Shown: positions 17,793 through 28,028 of the stretch, in pieces
How the letters are laid out: each line of letters opens with the position of its first letter
How positions within the stretch are numbered: the stretch's first letter is position 1
Source: Sphingobium sufflavum
Lineage (GTDB): Bacteria; Pseudomonadota; Alphaproteobacteria; Sphingomonadales; Sphingomonadaceae
Direction: 5' to 3'
DNA length: 64,000 nucleotides
NCBI RefSeq assembly: GCF_021403115.1
Contig: NZ_JAJSSH010000008.1
Location: forward strand, 1 to 64,000
Translations under genes and position numbers: made by a program
Notes under the pieces: model-generated
The model's input: the letters and a program-made list of their open reading frames with translations, nothing else
What the model was told of the DNA's origin: nothing
The model's database searches: none

Positions 17793-19790
17793 CTATTTCG
17801 CCGGCCGTCCCCGGATCGAACCGAACTTCTGCCATTCGGACGGGCGCAGGCGCAGCGGCATGACCGGCAGCTCCGGCAACAGATCGCCCAACGTGTTGAC
17901 CAGCGGCAGCAGCAGGTCGAGGCCCGGTTCGTCCTCATAGCTCGCGGCCGTCTCGCCGTCAGGCACGTGGCCTAACAGATACTGGCGCAAACCCGGATCG
18001 AACTTTCGGTCGCGCCAGAACGATGCGACGCGGGTCCGGATCGAGTGGACATCGACGTCCTTGCGCCCGCGCTTCTGGCTGGTTCCGGTTGGAAAATGAA
18101 AGGCGCGCAGTGGCTCGAACACCTTGTCGTAGAAGTTATGGTCGAAGCTCATGCTGGCCTTAGGATTGTAGAATTCGGGGAACAGCAACTCGTGACCCAA
18201 CTCGCGCATTGCACGGACGTGGTCGAGAAAGCCAAGCCGGATCAGCGCCGGGGCGATCGGCACCTTGCGATCGGACTGGTCGTTTTTCAGCAAGCGATAG
18301 GCGTTGTCACGGAAGTGGAAGTAAGGGATCGGGGCATCCTCGAATATGTCCGCCAGCATCAGCCCGGCCGGCTCCTCGGACCGGCCGCCCGTGCAGATGA
18401 CCAGCGGCAAGCCCCAATACATCCCGTCGTGGAAAACGAGGTCGCCAGCCACCAGGCGGTTCCACAACCCCTTGCATCCCGTCCACACCGGCCCAGAAAT
18501 GAGGGTCCGCAGATCAGCCTCCGCCCAAGGCAGGCGCTTGCCGCCCTTTTTCTTTTTCACCTTGCGGCGCAGTTTGCCGAGATCGACGTCGGGTGTGACA
18601 TAGCCGTTGGCGTCTGCGAACTTGAACAGGGCGCTCAGCCAGGTCAGGTGCTTGTTGTGCGTGATGTCACTGATGCCCACGGTGGGCAGCAGTTCGCGCT
18701 CAGCCTTGACCGGATCCTGCTTCCAGAGCGCGCGGAGGGCGTCACCGCGTTCGATGACGGCAGCTATGCCGCCCTCGATGTCCTCGCGGATGTGGCCATA
18801 GCGAGTGGGCAGGCGCGGAAAGAGCGCGGTCATCGCGCTACATGCCTGCTGGTCAATTTCCGACAGCATGAGGTCGCCCCTCGCTTCAAGAAACAGGTTC
18901 ACCGCTGCATCGATGTCACGGCGGCGTTCCTCGCGCCACTCGCGATCATCGATCTTCCGTTGCAGGCAGGTCGCTGCAAGGGTCGACAACGAAACGTCGA
19001 TTTTTCTACCCAACCCCGCTGGCGCAGGCGCAGCCGGCGTAATTGGGATAGGGGCGGGATCCAGCACTGTCTCCGGTTCCTGTGGTGGGGGCTTCGCCTG
19101 TTCGGTTTCACCACCGGGCAGCTCGAGCAGCTTGCGCAGCACGCTGGGCAGCGGCCAGACCTGGGCTTCGGGATTGGGCAGGTCCAGTCCTTCGGTTGCG
19201 GCAAGGCAGGCGTTACGATAAGCCGCCGCCGCCACCCGCGACATCGCGCGCAGATTGTCCTCGGTGGGCTTGATCCCGGCGGATCGAAGATAGCCCGCCA
19301 GATAGTTATGGCCGATTGGCGAGGCGCCATTGTGTCTCGCCACCGTAACGAACAGTGCGTCCGCGTCCTTGGGCGAGAGCCCACTGGCCGCGAGCTGATC
19401 TCGCAGATCCTCATCGGCCTCGGGCGCCGTGGGCGTGGAGGCCATCAGCGTGAAATAGCGCGCATAGGTGAGATTTATCGCCGCATGGGCCTCCGCTCGG
19501 AATGGGGTCGCTGCCTGCTGGACGATATAGCGGTCGAGCGTCGCCTCGAACGCGGTGCGGTAGACCGCACGCATATCGTCCGGCGCGATCCGCGTCCTCA
19601 GTTCCTCGACGATCGTCGTTTCCACAACCTTCATCTCCATCTCGAGATACCCGGCACGGGCTCGAGCCTCGCGCGGGCATCGCGTTTTCAGCGACATCCG
19701 GATGGTTATAGGATCGTTAAGGACGGCAACAAAGTGGACCGAACGGCGCCACCATTGCGTGGTGCCGCGGGGGTAAATGTTGGTGGCCAT
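17793..19790 (-). CDS. Tyrosine recombinase / integrase of the island
   Basis: 665 residues. The catalytic domain is in the C-terminal third: an Arg in CTGGRSEEPAGL, H582-x-x-R585 in VHSIRTR, LGH608, and the nucleophile Y618 in AASYEDE. The long N-terminal half (DUF6538-like start, then an Ala/Pro linker) probably holds the arm- and core-binding parts. I chose the ATG at 19790, with GGGAG upstream; the open frame runs on into the tRNA-Pro gene, as often seen for integrases that use a tRNA as attachment site. It would integrate and excise the element. No excisionase gene was recognised. Confidence 0.9.
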   Translation of the reverse strand: MATNIYPRGTTQWWRRSVHFVAVLNDPITIRMSLKTRCPREARARAGYLEMEMKVVETTIVEELRTRIAPDDMRAVYRTAFEATLDRYIVQQAATPFRAEAHAAINLTYARYFTLMASTPTAPEADEDLRDQLAASGLSPKDADALFVTVARHNGASPIGHNYLAGYLRSAGIKPTEDNLRAMSRVAAAAYRNACLAATEGLDLPNPEAQVWPLPSVLRKLLELPGGETEQAKPPPQEPETVLDPAPIPITPAAPAPAGLGRKIDVSLSTLAATCLQRKIDDREWREERRRDIDAAVNLFLEARGDLMLSEIDQQACSAMTALFPRLPTRYGHIREDIEGGIAAVIERGDALRALWKQDPVKAERELLPTVGISDITHNKHLTWLSALFKFADANGYVTPDVDLGKLRRKVKKKKGGKRLPWAEADLRTLISGPVWTGCKGLWNRLVAGDLVFHDGMYWGLPLVICTGGRSEEPAGLMLADIFEDAPIPYFHFRDNAYRLLKNDQSDRKVPIAPALIRLGFLDHVRAMRELGHELLFPEFYNPKASMSFDHNFYDKVFEPLRAFHFPTGTSQKRGRKDVDVHSIRTRVASFWRDRKFDPGLRQYLLGHVPDGETAASYEDEPGLDLLLPLVNTLGDLLPELPVMPLRLRPSEWQKFGSIRGRPAK

Positions 19791-19940
19791 GCGCGCTCCC
19801 GCTGGCATGGCGGGCACAGGCGCGAACACAGCGGCTGGCACAATCTCTGGCACAATTGCGCGAAAGGATTCGCAACCAATTACCCGCCTCCTTAGAAAAA
19901 GGCCGGTTTTCAACTGGTTACTGGTCAGGATGGAGATAAG

Positions 19941-20017
<77 letters not shown>

Positions 20018-20114
20018 ATCCGAAGAGGGCCTTAGGTATGCTGCCCCGGCGGCGCAAGCACTATTCCAGCCTTTCGCGTCTCAATCAGCCGGTCGGGCGC
20101 ATTAACACCCGAAA

Positions 20115-21104
20115 TCAGGCCGCGCGGGCCTGCTCCGGTTCGCCGCGCACGGACTGGTCCAGCGCGCCACCTGCCTTCAGGTCGCGGATCGCCGACAGGC
20201 AATGTTGCTGATATTCCCACGCATGCCAGCGATATGTCCCGATGAAATGCAGGAAGCGCGCATCCGCCGCCGGTGCAGTGCCCCAATAATTCTCATAGAG
20301 GGCGGGTGGCAGCACCATGGCATTGTCGCTGTTGGCGATGACGAAACTGGACGTCACCTGCTCCGTCCCCCATTCATGCCACCGCTTCACGCCCAGCACG
20401 GCGCTGGCCGTCTGGGAGAAGGCCGTGGCCAGCCGCCGGTCACTGCCCCGTGCAAAGCCGGTGAAGCCGGAACAGCCGCGCACATAGCGCGGACGGTCGA
20501 GGCCGGGGACGGCCATGCGGGTCAGGACGGATTCGGTCGCTCCCTGAATGTGGCCGGTGAAGTCCTCCGCCGCAGGCTCTCCGCCGGGGAAGAAGCGGCG
20601 GGTGAAGATGTCGACCGGCAATATCTCCTGCACCGGCGTTTCCGCGCCTAGCAGGGTAAAGCTCCGGTTCGCGTCGATGGCTTCCAGCACATGCGGCACG
20701 GGACCGAGGGTGACGGTGTCGCTATCGAGCTGGATCACATACTCATCAGCCGCCATGTCGAGGATGGTCAGCAACCGCTCCCACGTCCCGCCGCGCGGAC
20801 ACGGCCCAACGTCCACATCCTTCAGCGACAGGATTTGCGGACTGTCGAGATGATGGCGCAGCAGCAGCCGGTCCGCATCGGTCAGCGTCCCATCGTCCAT
20901 CACGACCACCCGTCCGCGTTGCAGATGATGATGGAGCGACTTGATGGCGATCATATAGGGGATCATCACCGCCGTGCCGATCATCGAGAAGATGACGACG
21001 CCGTCCTGACGGGCGACAATCGGCGGCGTGGCGAATATGCCCCGGCACAGGTGATTGTACATGCTGCGCTTAGCGCGCGCCATCAACTGGGGCCACATGC
21101 TCAT
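20115..21104 (-). CDS. Glycosyltransferase-like protein (GT-A type), function unknown
   Basis: About 329 residues. A strand VVVMDDGTLTDADR and later EYVIQLDSDTVTLG give a DxD-like motif expected of nucleotide-sugar-binding GT-A folds. The C terminus contains RFLHFIGTYRWHAWEY. No membrane segment is evident. GGAG lies just upstream; the ATG at 21104 is close to it, and the next ATG at 21098 has better spacing. It stands alone between two tRNA genes, so its acceptor cannot be inferred. Confidence 0.65.
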   Translation of the reverse strand: MSMWPQLMARAKRSMYNHLCRGIFATPPIVARQDGVVIFSMIGTAVMIPYMIAIKSLHHHLQRGRVVVMDDGTLTDADRLLLRHHLDSPQILSLKDVDVGPCPRGGTWERLLTILDMAADEYVIQLDSDTVTLGPVPHVLEAIDANRSFTLLGAETPVQEILPVDIFTRRFFPGGEPAAEDFTGHIQGATESVLTRMAVPGLDRPRYVRGCSGFTGFARGSDRRLATAFSQTASAVLGVKRWHEWGTEQVTSSFVIANSDNAMVLPPALYENYWGTAPAADARFLHFIGTYRWHAWEYQQHCLSAIRDLKAGGALDQSVRGEPEQARAA

Positions 21105-21313
21105 TTCTCCGGCTATCGTGGCATGGGGCAGGCGCAGCCAATCCGGCGGGGCACCCCATGCAACGATCGAAAATCCTCGGAGAAACATTAGGTTGTGCCG
21201 ATGGCGCAAATCCAACTGGTTAACCACCTATGATGGTAAATTAACCCTCTTTCGATGGAATGGCAGGTCGTCCAGCCGCGCTCATCAGCAAGGCTCATTC
21301 CGGAAAAGGGAAG

Positions 21314-21403
21314 TGGCGGAGAGACAGGGATTCGAACCCTGGATGCCGTTGCCGGCATGCCGCATTTCGAGTGCGGTGCATTCGACCACTCTGCCATCTC
21401 TCC
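21314..21403 (-). tRNA. tRNA-Ser (anticodon CGA)
   Basis: On the minus strand GGAGAGA and TCTCTCC form the acceptor stem, the anticodon loop CTCGAAA sits between CCGCA and TGCGG, a long variable arm (CATGCCGGCAACGGCATC) marks a class II tRNA, and GCCA ends the gene. The anticodon CGA assigns serine. Confidence 0.97.
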
Positions 21404-21564
21404 GCAGAATTCCCGTTCGGGATGCCGCACCTTGATGTGCGACCATGGTCGTGAGGAAGGCCCACTAACGAATGATATCGGCTTTGCCAAGCGGGGATGA
21501 TGGGCGAAAAGCGGGATCACGGCATTTTTCTTGCACCCGTGCTGCGGTGCACTACATGAGGGCC

Positions 21565-21945
21565 ATGGACATACTCTATGACCGTTCCTCCCTGCCCCCT
21601 TCCATTGCCGATGCGCCGCTGGTCGCGCATGCGCTCTTTCGGATCGGCGACGTGGTCGCGCACCGCCTCTACGGGTTCCGGGGACTGGTGTTCGATGTCG
21701 ACCCCGCCTTTGCGAACAGCGAACAATGGTATGAGTCCATCCCGGAGGATGTCCGCCCCGCCCGCGCCCAGCCCTATTACCACCTCTTCGCGGAGAATGA
21801 GGAGGGCAGCTATATCGCCTATGTCAGCCAGCAGAATCTGGTGGAGGACGCGACCGGCGGGCCGGTGAACCATCCCGCCATCGGCCATTTCTTCAAGAAG
21901 CAGGCCGACGGCAGCTATCGGATGCGCGGCGAACGCTGGCACTGA
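21565..21945 (+). CDS. hspQ: Heat shock protein HspQ
   Basis: 126 residues. The HspQ fold is recognised by FRIGDVVAHRLYGFRGLVFDVDP and by PYYHLFAENEEGSYIAYVSQQNLV, followed by HPAIGHFFKK. HspQ is a small hemimethylated-DNA-binding-type protein; in enterobacteria it modulates Lon-dependent proteolysis. The ATG at 21565 has GAGG at the right distance; an ATG three codons earlier is possible. It is a single gene facing the convergent ABC permease. Confidence 0.9.
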   Translation: MDILYDRSSLPPSIADAPLVAHALFRIGDVVAHRLYGFRGLVFDVDPAFANSEQWYESIPEDVRPARAQPYYHLFAENEEGSYIAYVSQQNLVEDATGGPVNHPAIGHFFKKQADGSYRMRGERWH

Positions 21946-21979
21946 CGACCCGCCCCGGCATGGCGAGCCTTGTCGTGCG

Positions 21980-22834
21980 TCAGGGCTTGATCCGCCAGCC
22001 GCTCTTCAGGACCACATAGGTCAGGCTGCCCAGCGCCACCGTCGCCGCCAGCAGGATGATCGCGCCGCGCCCCACCGCCGTGTCCGCCGCCGACAGGAAA
22101 CCATAGCGAAAGCCCGAAATCACATAGAAGAACGGGTTGGCGTGGCTGATCGCGTGGAACAGCGGCGGCAACCGGTCGATGGCGTAGAAGGTGCCGGACA
22201 AGAGCGACAGGGGACCGATCACGAAATTGGTGACGGCGGCGCTATGGTCGAACTTCTCCGCCCACACCGACGTCAATATGCCCAGAAAGGCGACGAAAGC
22301 CGACCCCAGCAGCCCGAACCACAGGATCGCCCAGGGATGGCGCGGCATGACATGGACGCCCGGCCACAGCGCCATGACCAGCCACAGCGCCAGCCCGACC
22401 AGCACCGCGCGCGTGACCGCCGCACTGACCAGCGCCAGGATCAGTTCGCCCGTGGACAGCGGCGGCATCAGATAGTCGACGATAGTCCCCTGCATCTTGC
22501 CGCTGAGCAGTGAGAAGCTGGCGTTGGCGAAGGTCGCCTGGATCATCGCCATCGCGATCAGGCCCGGCGCGACGAAATCCGCAAAGGGCACGCCCAGCAC
22601 GGTCCGTTGCGCGCCGCCCAGCGCCAGCACGAAGATCAGCAGATAGAGCAATGTCGTGACGCTCGGTCCCCAGATGGTCTGCAACTGCACCTTCAGGAAA
22701 CGGCGCACTTCCTTGGCGTAGAGCGCGCGGGTTCCGGCCCAGTTGACGGACCGGATGACGGGCACGCCCGGCTCATGGGCGATCAGGCCGGGGCGATCGG
22801 GCGGCGCGGGGTGCGAAGGGGGCGTATCGGTCAT
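21980..22834 (-). CDS. ABC-2 type transporter permease
   Basis: 284 residues with about six membrane segments from residue 50 on: TLLYLLIFVLALG, FVAPGLIAMAMIQATF, ALVSAAVTRAVLVGLALW, AILWFGLLGSAFVAFLGIL, and two near the end. The short proline-rich N terminus is cytoplasmic. It resembles NodJ/DrrB/KpsM-type permeases that export polysaccharides or drugs. The partner ATPase is not in the window, so the substrate is unknown. It is divergent from gcrA. Confidence 0.88.
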   Translation of the reverse strand: MTDTPPSHPAPPDRPGLIAHEPGVPVIRSVNWAGTRALYAKEVRRFLKVQLQTIWGPSVTTLLYLLIFVLALGGAQRTVLGVPFADFVAPGLIAMAMIQATFANASFSLLSGKMQGTIVDYLMPPLSTGELILALVSAAVTRAVLVGLALWLVMALWPGVHVMPRHPWAILWFGLLGSAFVAFLGILTSVWAEKFDHSAAVTNFVIGPLSLLSGTFYAIDRLPPLFHAISHANPFFYVISGFRYGFLSAADTAVGRGAIILLAATVALGSLTYVVLKSGWRIKP

Positions 22835-22956
22835 GATCGTCGCCTATCGTGGAAGGCGGGTCGTCGGCAAGGGCCGATGCCCCATTTCCGCCGAGTCCAT
22901 TTGACCTTTTGCCGCCGAACACCCATATGCGCGGCGCTATATCAGAAGGAGCGAGC

Positions 22957-23697
22957 ATGGCGTGGACAACTGAGCGTATCGATCAGCTCAAGACCATGTG
23001 GGAACGCGGCATGACCGCAAGCCAGATTGCCGAGGAACTGGGTGGCGTCAGCCGCAATGCCGTGATCGGCAAGGCGCACCGTCTGGGCCTCCAGGCGCGC
23101 CCTTCGCCGGTGAAGGCCGCCGATTCGGGCGCCAAGGCAGCGGCGGCACGCAAGCCGGCGGCCGAGGCTGCGCCTGCCCCGGCGCCCGCCCCTGCCCCCG
23201 CGCCGGTGGTGGCCGAAGCGCCCGCAAGGCCCAGCGTCGCGACGCCCCCGCCCTTCTCGACATCGGCTGCGCCCGTCGCCCGACCCGCTCCACCCCCAGC
23301 TGCGGCTGCGGCGCCTGCGCCCGCCGTGGACGCGTCCGACGCGCCGCCTCCCCCGCCACAGCCGCGCATCATCTCGGTCGGCCCCGGCGGCTTCCTGCGT
23401 CAGGGACCGGGCGAGCAGCAGCAGCCTATCCCGCCCGCGCCGCCGCGCCGTCTGGTGCCCGCCAAACCCAGCGCGGAGATTGCGGACAAGACCAGCCTGC
23501 TCGATCTGACGGAGAAGATCTGCAAATGGCCGATCGGTCATCCGGGCGAGCCGGACTTCCACTTCTGCGGCGTCAAGGTGAACCCCGGTTTCCCCTATTG
23601 CGTCGAACATTGCGGCCGCGCTTATCAGGCCCAGTTGCCGCGCGGCACCCGCCGCCCGCCCCCGCCGCTGCCCTTCGGCGGCCCGCGGGTCCGCTGA
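22957..23697 (+). CDS. gcrA: GcrA cell cycle regulator
   Basis: 246 residues. The N terminus (WTTERIDQLKTMWERGMTASQIA, then SRNAVIGKAHRLGL) is the GcrA helix-turn-helix. GcrA binds sigma-70 and promoters with methylated GANTC sites to drive cell-cycle transcription in alphaproteobacteria. The C-terminal domain CKWPIGHPGEPDFHFCG with YCVEHCGRAY is the conserved sigma-interaction region. The linker (about 60-160) is an unusually long Ala/Pro-rich stretch. AAGGAGCGAGC precedes the ATG. A strong terminator follows the stop by about 10 bases. Confidence 0.96.
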   Translation: MAWTTERIDQLKTMWERGMTASQIAEELGGVSRNAVIGKAHRLGLQARPSPVKAADSGAKAAAARKPAAEAAPAPAPAPAPAPVVAEAPARPSVATPPPFSTSAAPVARPAPPPAAAAAPAPAVDASDAPPPPPQPRIISVGPGGFLRQGPGEQQQPIPPAPPRRLVPAKPSAEIADKTSLLDLTEKICKWPIGHPGEPDFHFCGVKVNPGFPYCVEHCGRAYQAQLPRGTRRPPPPLPFGGPRVR

Positions 23698-23707
23698 CGA
23701 TGTCAAG

Positions 23708-23739
23708 CCGTCCGGGTCGGTCGATCCGGGCGGTTTTTT
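23708..23739 (+). terminator. Rho-independent terminator of gcrA
   Basis: A 10-bp stem (23708-23717 with 23724-23733, two G-T type pairs) closes a 6-base loop and is followed at once by six T residues (23734-23739). It lies 11 bases after the gcrA stop. Confidence 0.85.
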
Positions 23740-23820
23740 CTTTGGGCTGGACGGGATCGGGCTGACTGCGATCGCAACGACGACAAAGGGAGGAAGCACA
23801 CGCGCCTTCCCCTCCCCCAT

Positions 23821-23845
23821 TCGCCCTGAGCCTGTCGAAAGGCCG
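23821..23845. repeat. Sphingomonad extragenic REP-like element
   Basis: TCGCCCTGAGCCTGTCGAAA followed by GGCCG matches the dispersed extragenic repeat common in sphingomonads (a CCCTGAGCCTGTCGAAGG core). It lies in the 296-base gap before parE. A partial echo (GCCCTGAGGCA) follows about 7 bases later. Confidence 0.6.
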
Positions 23846-23993
23846 TTCTTGCCCTGAGGCACAGGAGCAACGGCTCCCCACTCCCCGCTGCAACAGCCCC
23901 TCTCCCAACAGCCGTACCGCTCGAAGCAGGAAATCGCGCGCACAGGCCCCCGCCGCTTGCCGGATGCCTCCCCACCCCCCTATAGTCCCCCCC

Positions 23994-25973
23994 ATGTCCG
24001 AAGATCTTTTTGCCGAAGCCAACCAGGCCGCCGCACAGGCGTATGACGCATCCGCCATCGAGGTGCTGGAGGGGCTGGAGCCGGTCCGGCGCCGTCCCGG
24101 CATGTATATCGGCGGCACGGACGAGCGGGCGCTGCACCATCTCGCCGCCGAAGTGCTCGACAATGCGATGGACGAGGCCGTCGCCGGTTTCGCCACCCGG
24201 ATCGAGGTGACGCTGGAGGCGGGCAACCGTCTGACCATCACCGACAATGGCCGCGGCATCCCCGTCGACCCCCATCCCAAATATCCCGGCCAGTCGGCGC
24301 TGGAGGTGATCCTCACCACGCTCCATTCTGGCGGAAAATTCTCCGACAAGGCCTATCAGACCAGCGGCGGCCTGCACGGCGTCGGCATCAGCGTGGTCAA
24401 CGCCCTGTCGGTCAAGACCGAGGTCGAGGTCGCCCGCAACAAGGAACTCTATCGCCAGAGCTTCTCGCGCGGCCTGTCGCTCGGCCCGGTGGAGAAGGTC
24501 GGCGCCGCCCCCAACCGGCGCGGCACCACCGTCCGCTTCGAACCGGATACGGAGATTTTCGGTAACCTGCTGTTCAAGCCGGCGCGCCTGCACAAGCTGG
24601 CCCGGTCAAAGGCCTATCTGTTTGCCGGCGTCGAAATCCGCTGGCGCTGCGACCCGTCGATCATCACCGACGACACGCCTGCGGAGGCGGTGTTCCAGTT
24701 CCCCGGCGGCCTGGCCGATCATCTGAAGGAACAGGTCGGCACGCGCGAATGCGCCACGGCGGAGTTTTTTCGCGGCACCCACGCCTTCCCCGACAATGCG
24801 GGCCGGGTGGAATGGGCGATCGCCTGGCCGCTCTGGTCGGACGGATCGTTCAGCTGGTATTGCAACACCATCCCGACCCCCGACGGCGGCACGCATGAGC
24901 AGGGCCTGCGCGCCGCCCTGACCAAGGGTATCCGCGCGTTCGGCGACCTGGCCGGGCAAAAGCGCGCCAAGGATATTCAGGCGGAGGATATCATGGTGGG
25001 CGTCGAGGTGATGCTCTCCGTCTTCATCCGCGACCCGCAGTTCCAGAGCCAGACGAAGGACCGGCTGACCTCGCCGGAGGCCGCGCGCCTCGTCGAAAAT
25101 GCGGTGCGCGATCATTTCGACCATTATCTGGCCGACAGTATGGACCGGGGCAAGGCGCTGCTCGCCTATGTCATGGATCGCATGGACGAGCGCCTGCGCC
25201 GCAAGGCGGAGCGTGACGTCAAGCGCAAGACCGCGACATCGGGGCGCAAGCTGCGCCTGCCCGGCAAGCTGACCGACTGCTCGACCGATTCGCCGGAGGG
25301 CACGGAAATCTTCATCGTGGAGGGCGACAGCGCAGGCGGATCGGCCAAGCAGGCGCGCGAGCGCAAGACGCAGGCGATCCTGCCGATCCGCGGCAAGATA
25401 TTGAACGTCGCCTCCGCCACCAGCGCCAAGATTTCCGCCAATCTGGAGGTCGCCGACCTGATCCAGGCGCTCGGCTGTGGCAGCCGCAAGGACTGCAACC
25501 CCGACCTGCTGCGGTACGAGCGGGTCGTCATCATGACCGACGCCGACGTGGACGGCGCGCATATCGCCACGCTGCTGATGACCTTCTTCTTTCAGGAGAT
25601 GCCGGAACTGGTCCGGCGCGGCCACCTCTACCTCGCCCAGCCGCCGCTCTATCGCATCGTGGCGGGGGGCAAGAGCCTCTACGCCCGCGACGACGCGCAC
25701 CGCGAACAATTGATGGCCAAGGAGTTCAAGGGCAAGAAGGTCGAGGTCAGCCGCTTCAAGGGGCTGGGCGAGATGAACCCCATGCAACTCCGCGAAACCA
25801 CCATGGACCCCAAGACGCGCAGCATGATCCGCATCACCCTGCCGCAGGAATATGAGGACCGGGCCGGCGTACGCGATCTGGTCGACCGGCTGATGGGCAC
25901 CAACCCCGCCCACCGCTTCGCCTTCATCCAGGAACGGGCCGCCAGCGTCGAGGAAGACGCGATCGACGCCTGA
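23994..25973 (+). CDS. parE: DNA topoisomerase IV subunit B
   Basis: 659 residues. It holds a GHKL ATPase domain ([54 protein letters not shown]), then the transducer domain, a TOPRIM domain with [20 protein letters not shown] and [11 protein letters not shown], and a short C terminus. The DGHPKYP-like loop and length separate it from GyrB, which is near 800 residues with a long insert in some groups. It pairs with ParC, which lies outside the window, to decatenate replicated chromosomes. The ATG at 23994 gives the usual ParE start; the ORF extension upstream has no ribosome site. Confidence 0.93.
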   Translation: MSEDLFAEANQAAAQAYDASAIEVLEGLEPVRRRPGMYIGGTDERALHHLAAEVLDNAMDEAVAGFATRIEVTLEAGNRLTITDNGRGIPVDPHPKYPGQSALEVILTTLHSGGKFSDKAYQTSGGLHGVGISVVNALSVKTEVEVARNKELYRQSFSRGLSLGPVEKVGAAPNRRGTTVRFEPDTEIFGNLLFKPARLHKLARSKAYLFAGVEIRWRCDPSIITDDTPAEAVFQFPGGLADHLKEQVGTRECATAEFFRGTHAFPDNAGRVEWAIAWPLWSDGSFSWYCNTIPTPDGGTHEQGLRAALTKGIRAFGDLAGQKRAKDIQAEDIMVGVEVMLSVFIRDPQFQSQTKDRLTSPEAARLVENAVRDHFDHYLADSMDRGKALLAYVMDRMDERLRRKAERDVKRKTATSGRKLRLPGKLTDCSTDSPEGTEIFIVEGDSAGGSAKQARERKTQAILPIRGKILNVASATSAKISANLEVADLIQALGCGSRKDCNPDLLRYERVVIMTDADVDGAHIATLLMTFFFQEMPELVRRGHLYLAQPPLYRIVAGGKSLYARDDAHREQLMAKEFKGKKVEVSRFKGLGEMNPMQLRETTMDPKTRSMIRITLPQEYEDRAGVRDLVDRLMGTNPAHRFAFIQERAASVEEDAIDA

Positions 25974-26008
25974 CCGGGCGGAGAGGCTGAAGGAAGCGGG
26001 AGAGGGAT

Positions 26009-26809
26009 ATGCGGATCGGCTGGATCGGCCTGGGCGCCATCGGCGCCAACATGGTGCTGCGCGCGCTCGGCGCGGGACTGGATATGACGGTGTTCGCGCG
26101 CGGTGCCGGGCTGGATGCGGTCAGGGCGGCGGGCGCGGCCTCCGTGGCCGACCATGGTGCACTGGCGACGGCCAGCGACATCCTTGCCCTTTGCCTGTTC
26201 GACGATGCGCAGGTCCGCTCCGTCCTGTTCGATGACGGCGCGCTGGCGGCGATGGTCCCCGGCAGCATCCTCGCCATCCACACCACCGGCTCGCCCGATC
26301 TGGCGCGGGAGATTGGCGCGCGGGCGCCCGCCGGGGTCATGGTCATCGACGCCACATTCAGCGGCGGTCCGCACACCGTCCTCGCCGGAGATCTGACCGC
26401 CATGGTCGGCGGGGAAGCCGATGCCGTGGAGCGGGCACGCCCCCTGATCGCCAGCTATGCCAGCCGAATCCACCATGTCGGGCCGTTGGGACATGGCCAG
26501 ACGATCAAGCTGCTCAACAACCTGCTCTTCGCCACCAACCTCAAAAATGCCGCCGCCCTGCTGGAGGTTGCTGAGGGACAGGGGTTCGCGATTGCCGACA
26601 TCGTGCCCATCCTGACGGGATGCAGCGGGGACAGCTATGCGCTGAACCTGTTCCGCTCCGGCGTCCCGGTCGATGCCGCGCTCGCCCGATCCTGGCCCTT
26701 CGTGTCCAAGGATGTGGCGACGGTGGCCGCCAGCGCGGCGGGCGCGGGGATCGACCTTGCCGCCTTCGCGCCCACCCTCGCCTTTTTCGGCAAGGACGGC
26801 CCGGCGTAG
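26009..26809 (+). CDS. NAD(P)-dependent oxidoreductase, 3-hydroxyisobutyrate dehydrogenase family
   Basis: 266 residues. The Rossmann start GWIGLGAIGANMVLRAL binds NAD(P). STTGSP is replaced by HTTGSP, and the catalytic lysine motif GHGQTIKLLNNLL is present near 150-160. Members of this family oxidise beta-hydroxyacids; the exact substrate cannot be told from the sequence. GGAGAGGG precedes the start. It lies 35 bases after parE on the same strand and may be read through from it. Confidence 0.88.
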   Translation: MRIGWIGLGAIGANMVLRALGAGLDMTVFARGAGLDAVRAAGAASVADHGALATASDILALCLFDDAQVRSVLFDDGALAAMVPGSILAIHTTGSPDLAREIGARAPAGVMVIDATFSGGPHTVLAGDLTAMVGGEADAVERARPLIASYASRIHHVGPLGHGQTIKLLNNLLFATNLKNAAALLEVAEGQGFAIADIVPILTGCSGDSYALNLFRSGVPVDAALARSWPFVSKDVATVAASAAGAGIDLAAFAPTLAFFGKDGPA

Positions 26810-26925
26810 GAACCGAAGCCCCGCATCGGCTGCGATGCAATCGGCTGTGGGAAAGACGAAAACAGGGCCGCGATACCCGGTTCAGATGACCGGATCACCC
26901 ATAGCCACCCCCTGCCGAATATTGC

Positions 26926-27246
26926 TCAGACCGGCGCCGTCAGCTTCGCGCCGACCACGCCCACCACGATCATGCCCATGAAGACCAGTTGCGGGACCGA
27001 CAGCCTGTCCCCGAACAGCCATGCGCCGCAGATCACCACGCCGACCGCGCCCAGCCCGGTCCACACCGCATAGGCCGTTCCCGTCGGCAGGTCGCGCATC
27101 GCGACCGCCAGCAAGCCCATATTGATGAAGCTGAGCGTGATGGGCACCAGCGACGCCGCCCACCCCTTCTGCACGCCCGCCCATTTCAGGCTCAGCACCC
27201 ACAGGATTTCGGTAACGACAGCAATGCCGAGGACGAGCCACGCCAT
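26926..27246 (-). CDS. Small multidrug resistance (SMR) family transporter
   Basis: 106 residues with four membrane helices, the usual SMR size. The conserved membrane Glu is in VVTEILWVLSLKW (residue 13), and LPTGTAYAVWTGLGAVG is the family signature. The first helix is nearer to SugE/Gdx guanidinium exporters than to EmrE, but a guanidine riboswitch was not seen upstream. GGGAG lies before the ATG. It stands alone between convergent and same-strand neighbours. Confidence 0.9.
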   Translation of the reverse strand: MAWLVLGIAVVTEILWVLSLKWAGVQKGWAASLVPITLSFINMGLLAVAMRDLPTGTAYAVWTGLGAVGVVICGAWLFGDRLSVPQLVFMGMIVVGVVGAKLTAPV

Positions 27247-27329
27247 AGGATACTCCCTATCAGCGGGCTCATGGAACAGGGTGCCGGCCGGAAACCCGGA
27301 AAGAGGCCGTGCACCGATGATCGGGGGGC

Positions 27330-27860
27330 TCAGGCCGCCTTGCGCGCCTTCGCCAGTTTTTTCAGGACCATGTCGCGCTTCAGCCGCGAGAGATGGTCGA
27401 TGAAGAGTATGCCCTCCAGATGGTCCATCTCATGCTGGAGGCAGGTGGCCAGCAGGCCCTCCAGCGTCTCCTCATGGATGCGGCCATCCCGGTCCATCCA
27501 GCTTGCCCGCACGCTGGCGGGGCGCTCGACCTCCGCGAACTGCTCCGGCACCGACAGGCAGCCTTCGTTATAGACGCTGAGGTCCGCCGAACCGTCGAGG
27601 ATGCGCGGGTTGATGAAGACCAGCGGCTTGCGGACCGGCGGAGCATCCTCCTCCTCCGATTCCGGTTCCTGCAGGTCCATCACCAGCAACCGCTTGGGCA
27701 CGCCGATCTGGATCGCGGCGAGGCCGATGCCCGGCGCGTCGTACATCGTCTCGAACATGTCGTCGATCAGACGCTGCAAATCATCGTCAATCTCCTCCAC
27801 CGGGGAGGAGATGGTACGCAGCCGCGGATCGGGCGCTTCGAGGATCGGAAGAATTGCCAT
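27330..27860 (-). CDS. def: Peptide deformylase
   Basis: 176 residues. All three family motifs are present: [10 protein letters not shown] (45-53), EGCLS with metal ligand C101, and HEMDH with H143, E144 and H147. It removes the formyl group from nascent proteins. An acidic insert ([11 protein letters not shown]) is common in alphaproteobacterial forms. It is followed on the other strand by fmt, whose product adds the same formyl group, with recR between them. Confidence 0.97.
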   Translation of the reverse strand: MAILPILEAPDPRLRTISSPVEEIDDDLQRLIDDMFETMYDAPGIGLAAIQIGVPKRLLVMDLQEPESEEEDAPPVRKPLVFINPRILDGSADLSVYNEGCLSVPEQFAEVERPASVRASWMDRDGRIHEETLEGLLATCLQHEMDHLEGILFIDHLSRLKRDMVLKKLAKARKAA

Positions 27861-28028
27861 ATGGTCCCATAAATACAGGATATGGCCGATTTTTACAAGA
27901 TCGGCCCGGCACGAAACGACCCAACGCCTGCCCCGTACTGGCCCGGTTCGCGGAAAAATCGTGGCGGTCTAGACACTTGCCGCCGCGACCGAAGGCCATT
28001 TCCTACCAACACGGCAGGACAGGGAGTG

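Noticed and set aside
1..19940. Conjugative secretion genes (VirB/Tra) or an excisionase in the island
   Set aside because: None of the island reading frames showed the expected motifs; they may lie left of the window.
27247..27330. Guanidine riboswitch upstream of the SMR exporter
   Set aside because: No paired ACGR hairpins or other class-defining motif could be seen in the short upstream region.
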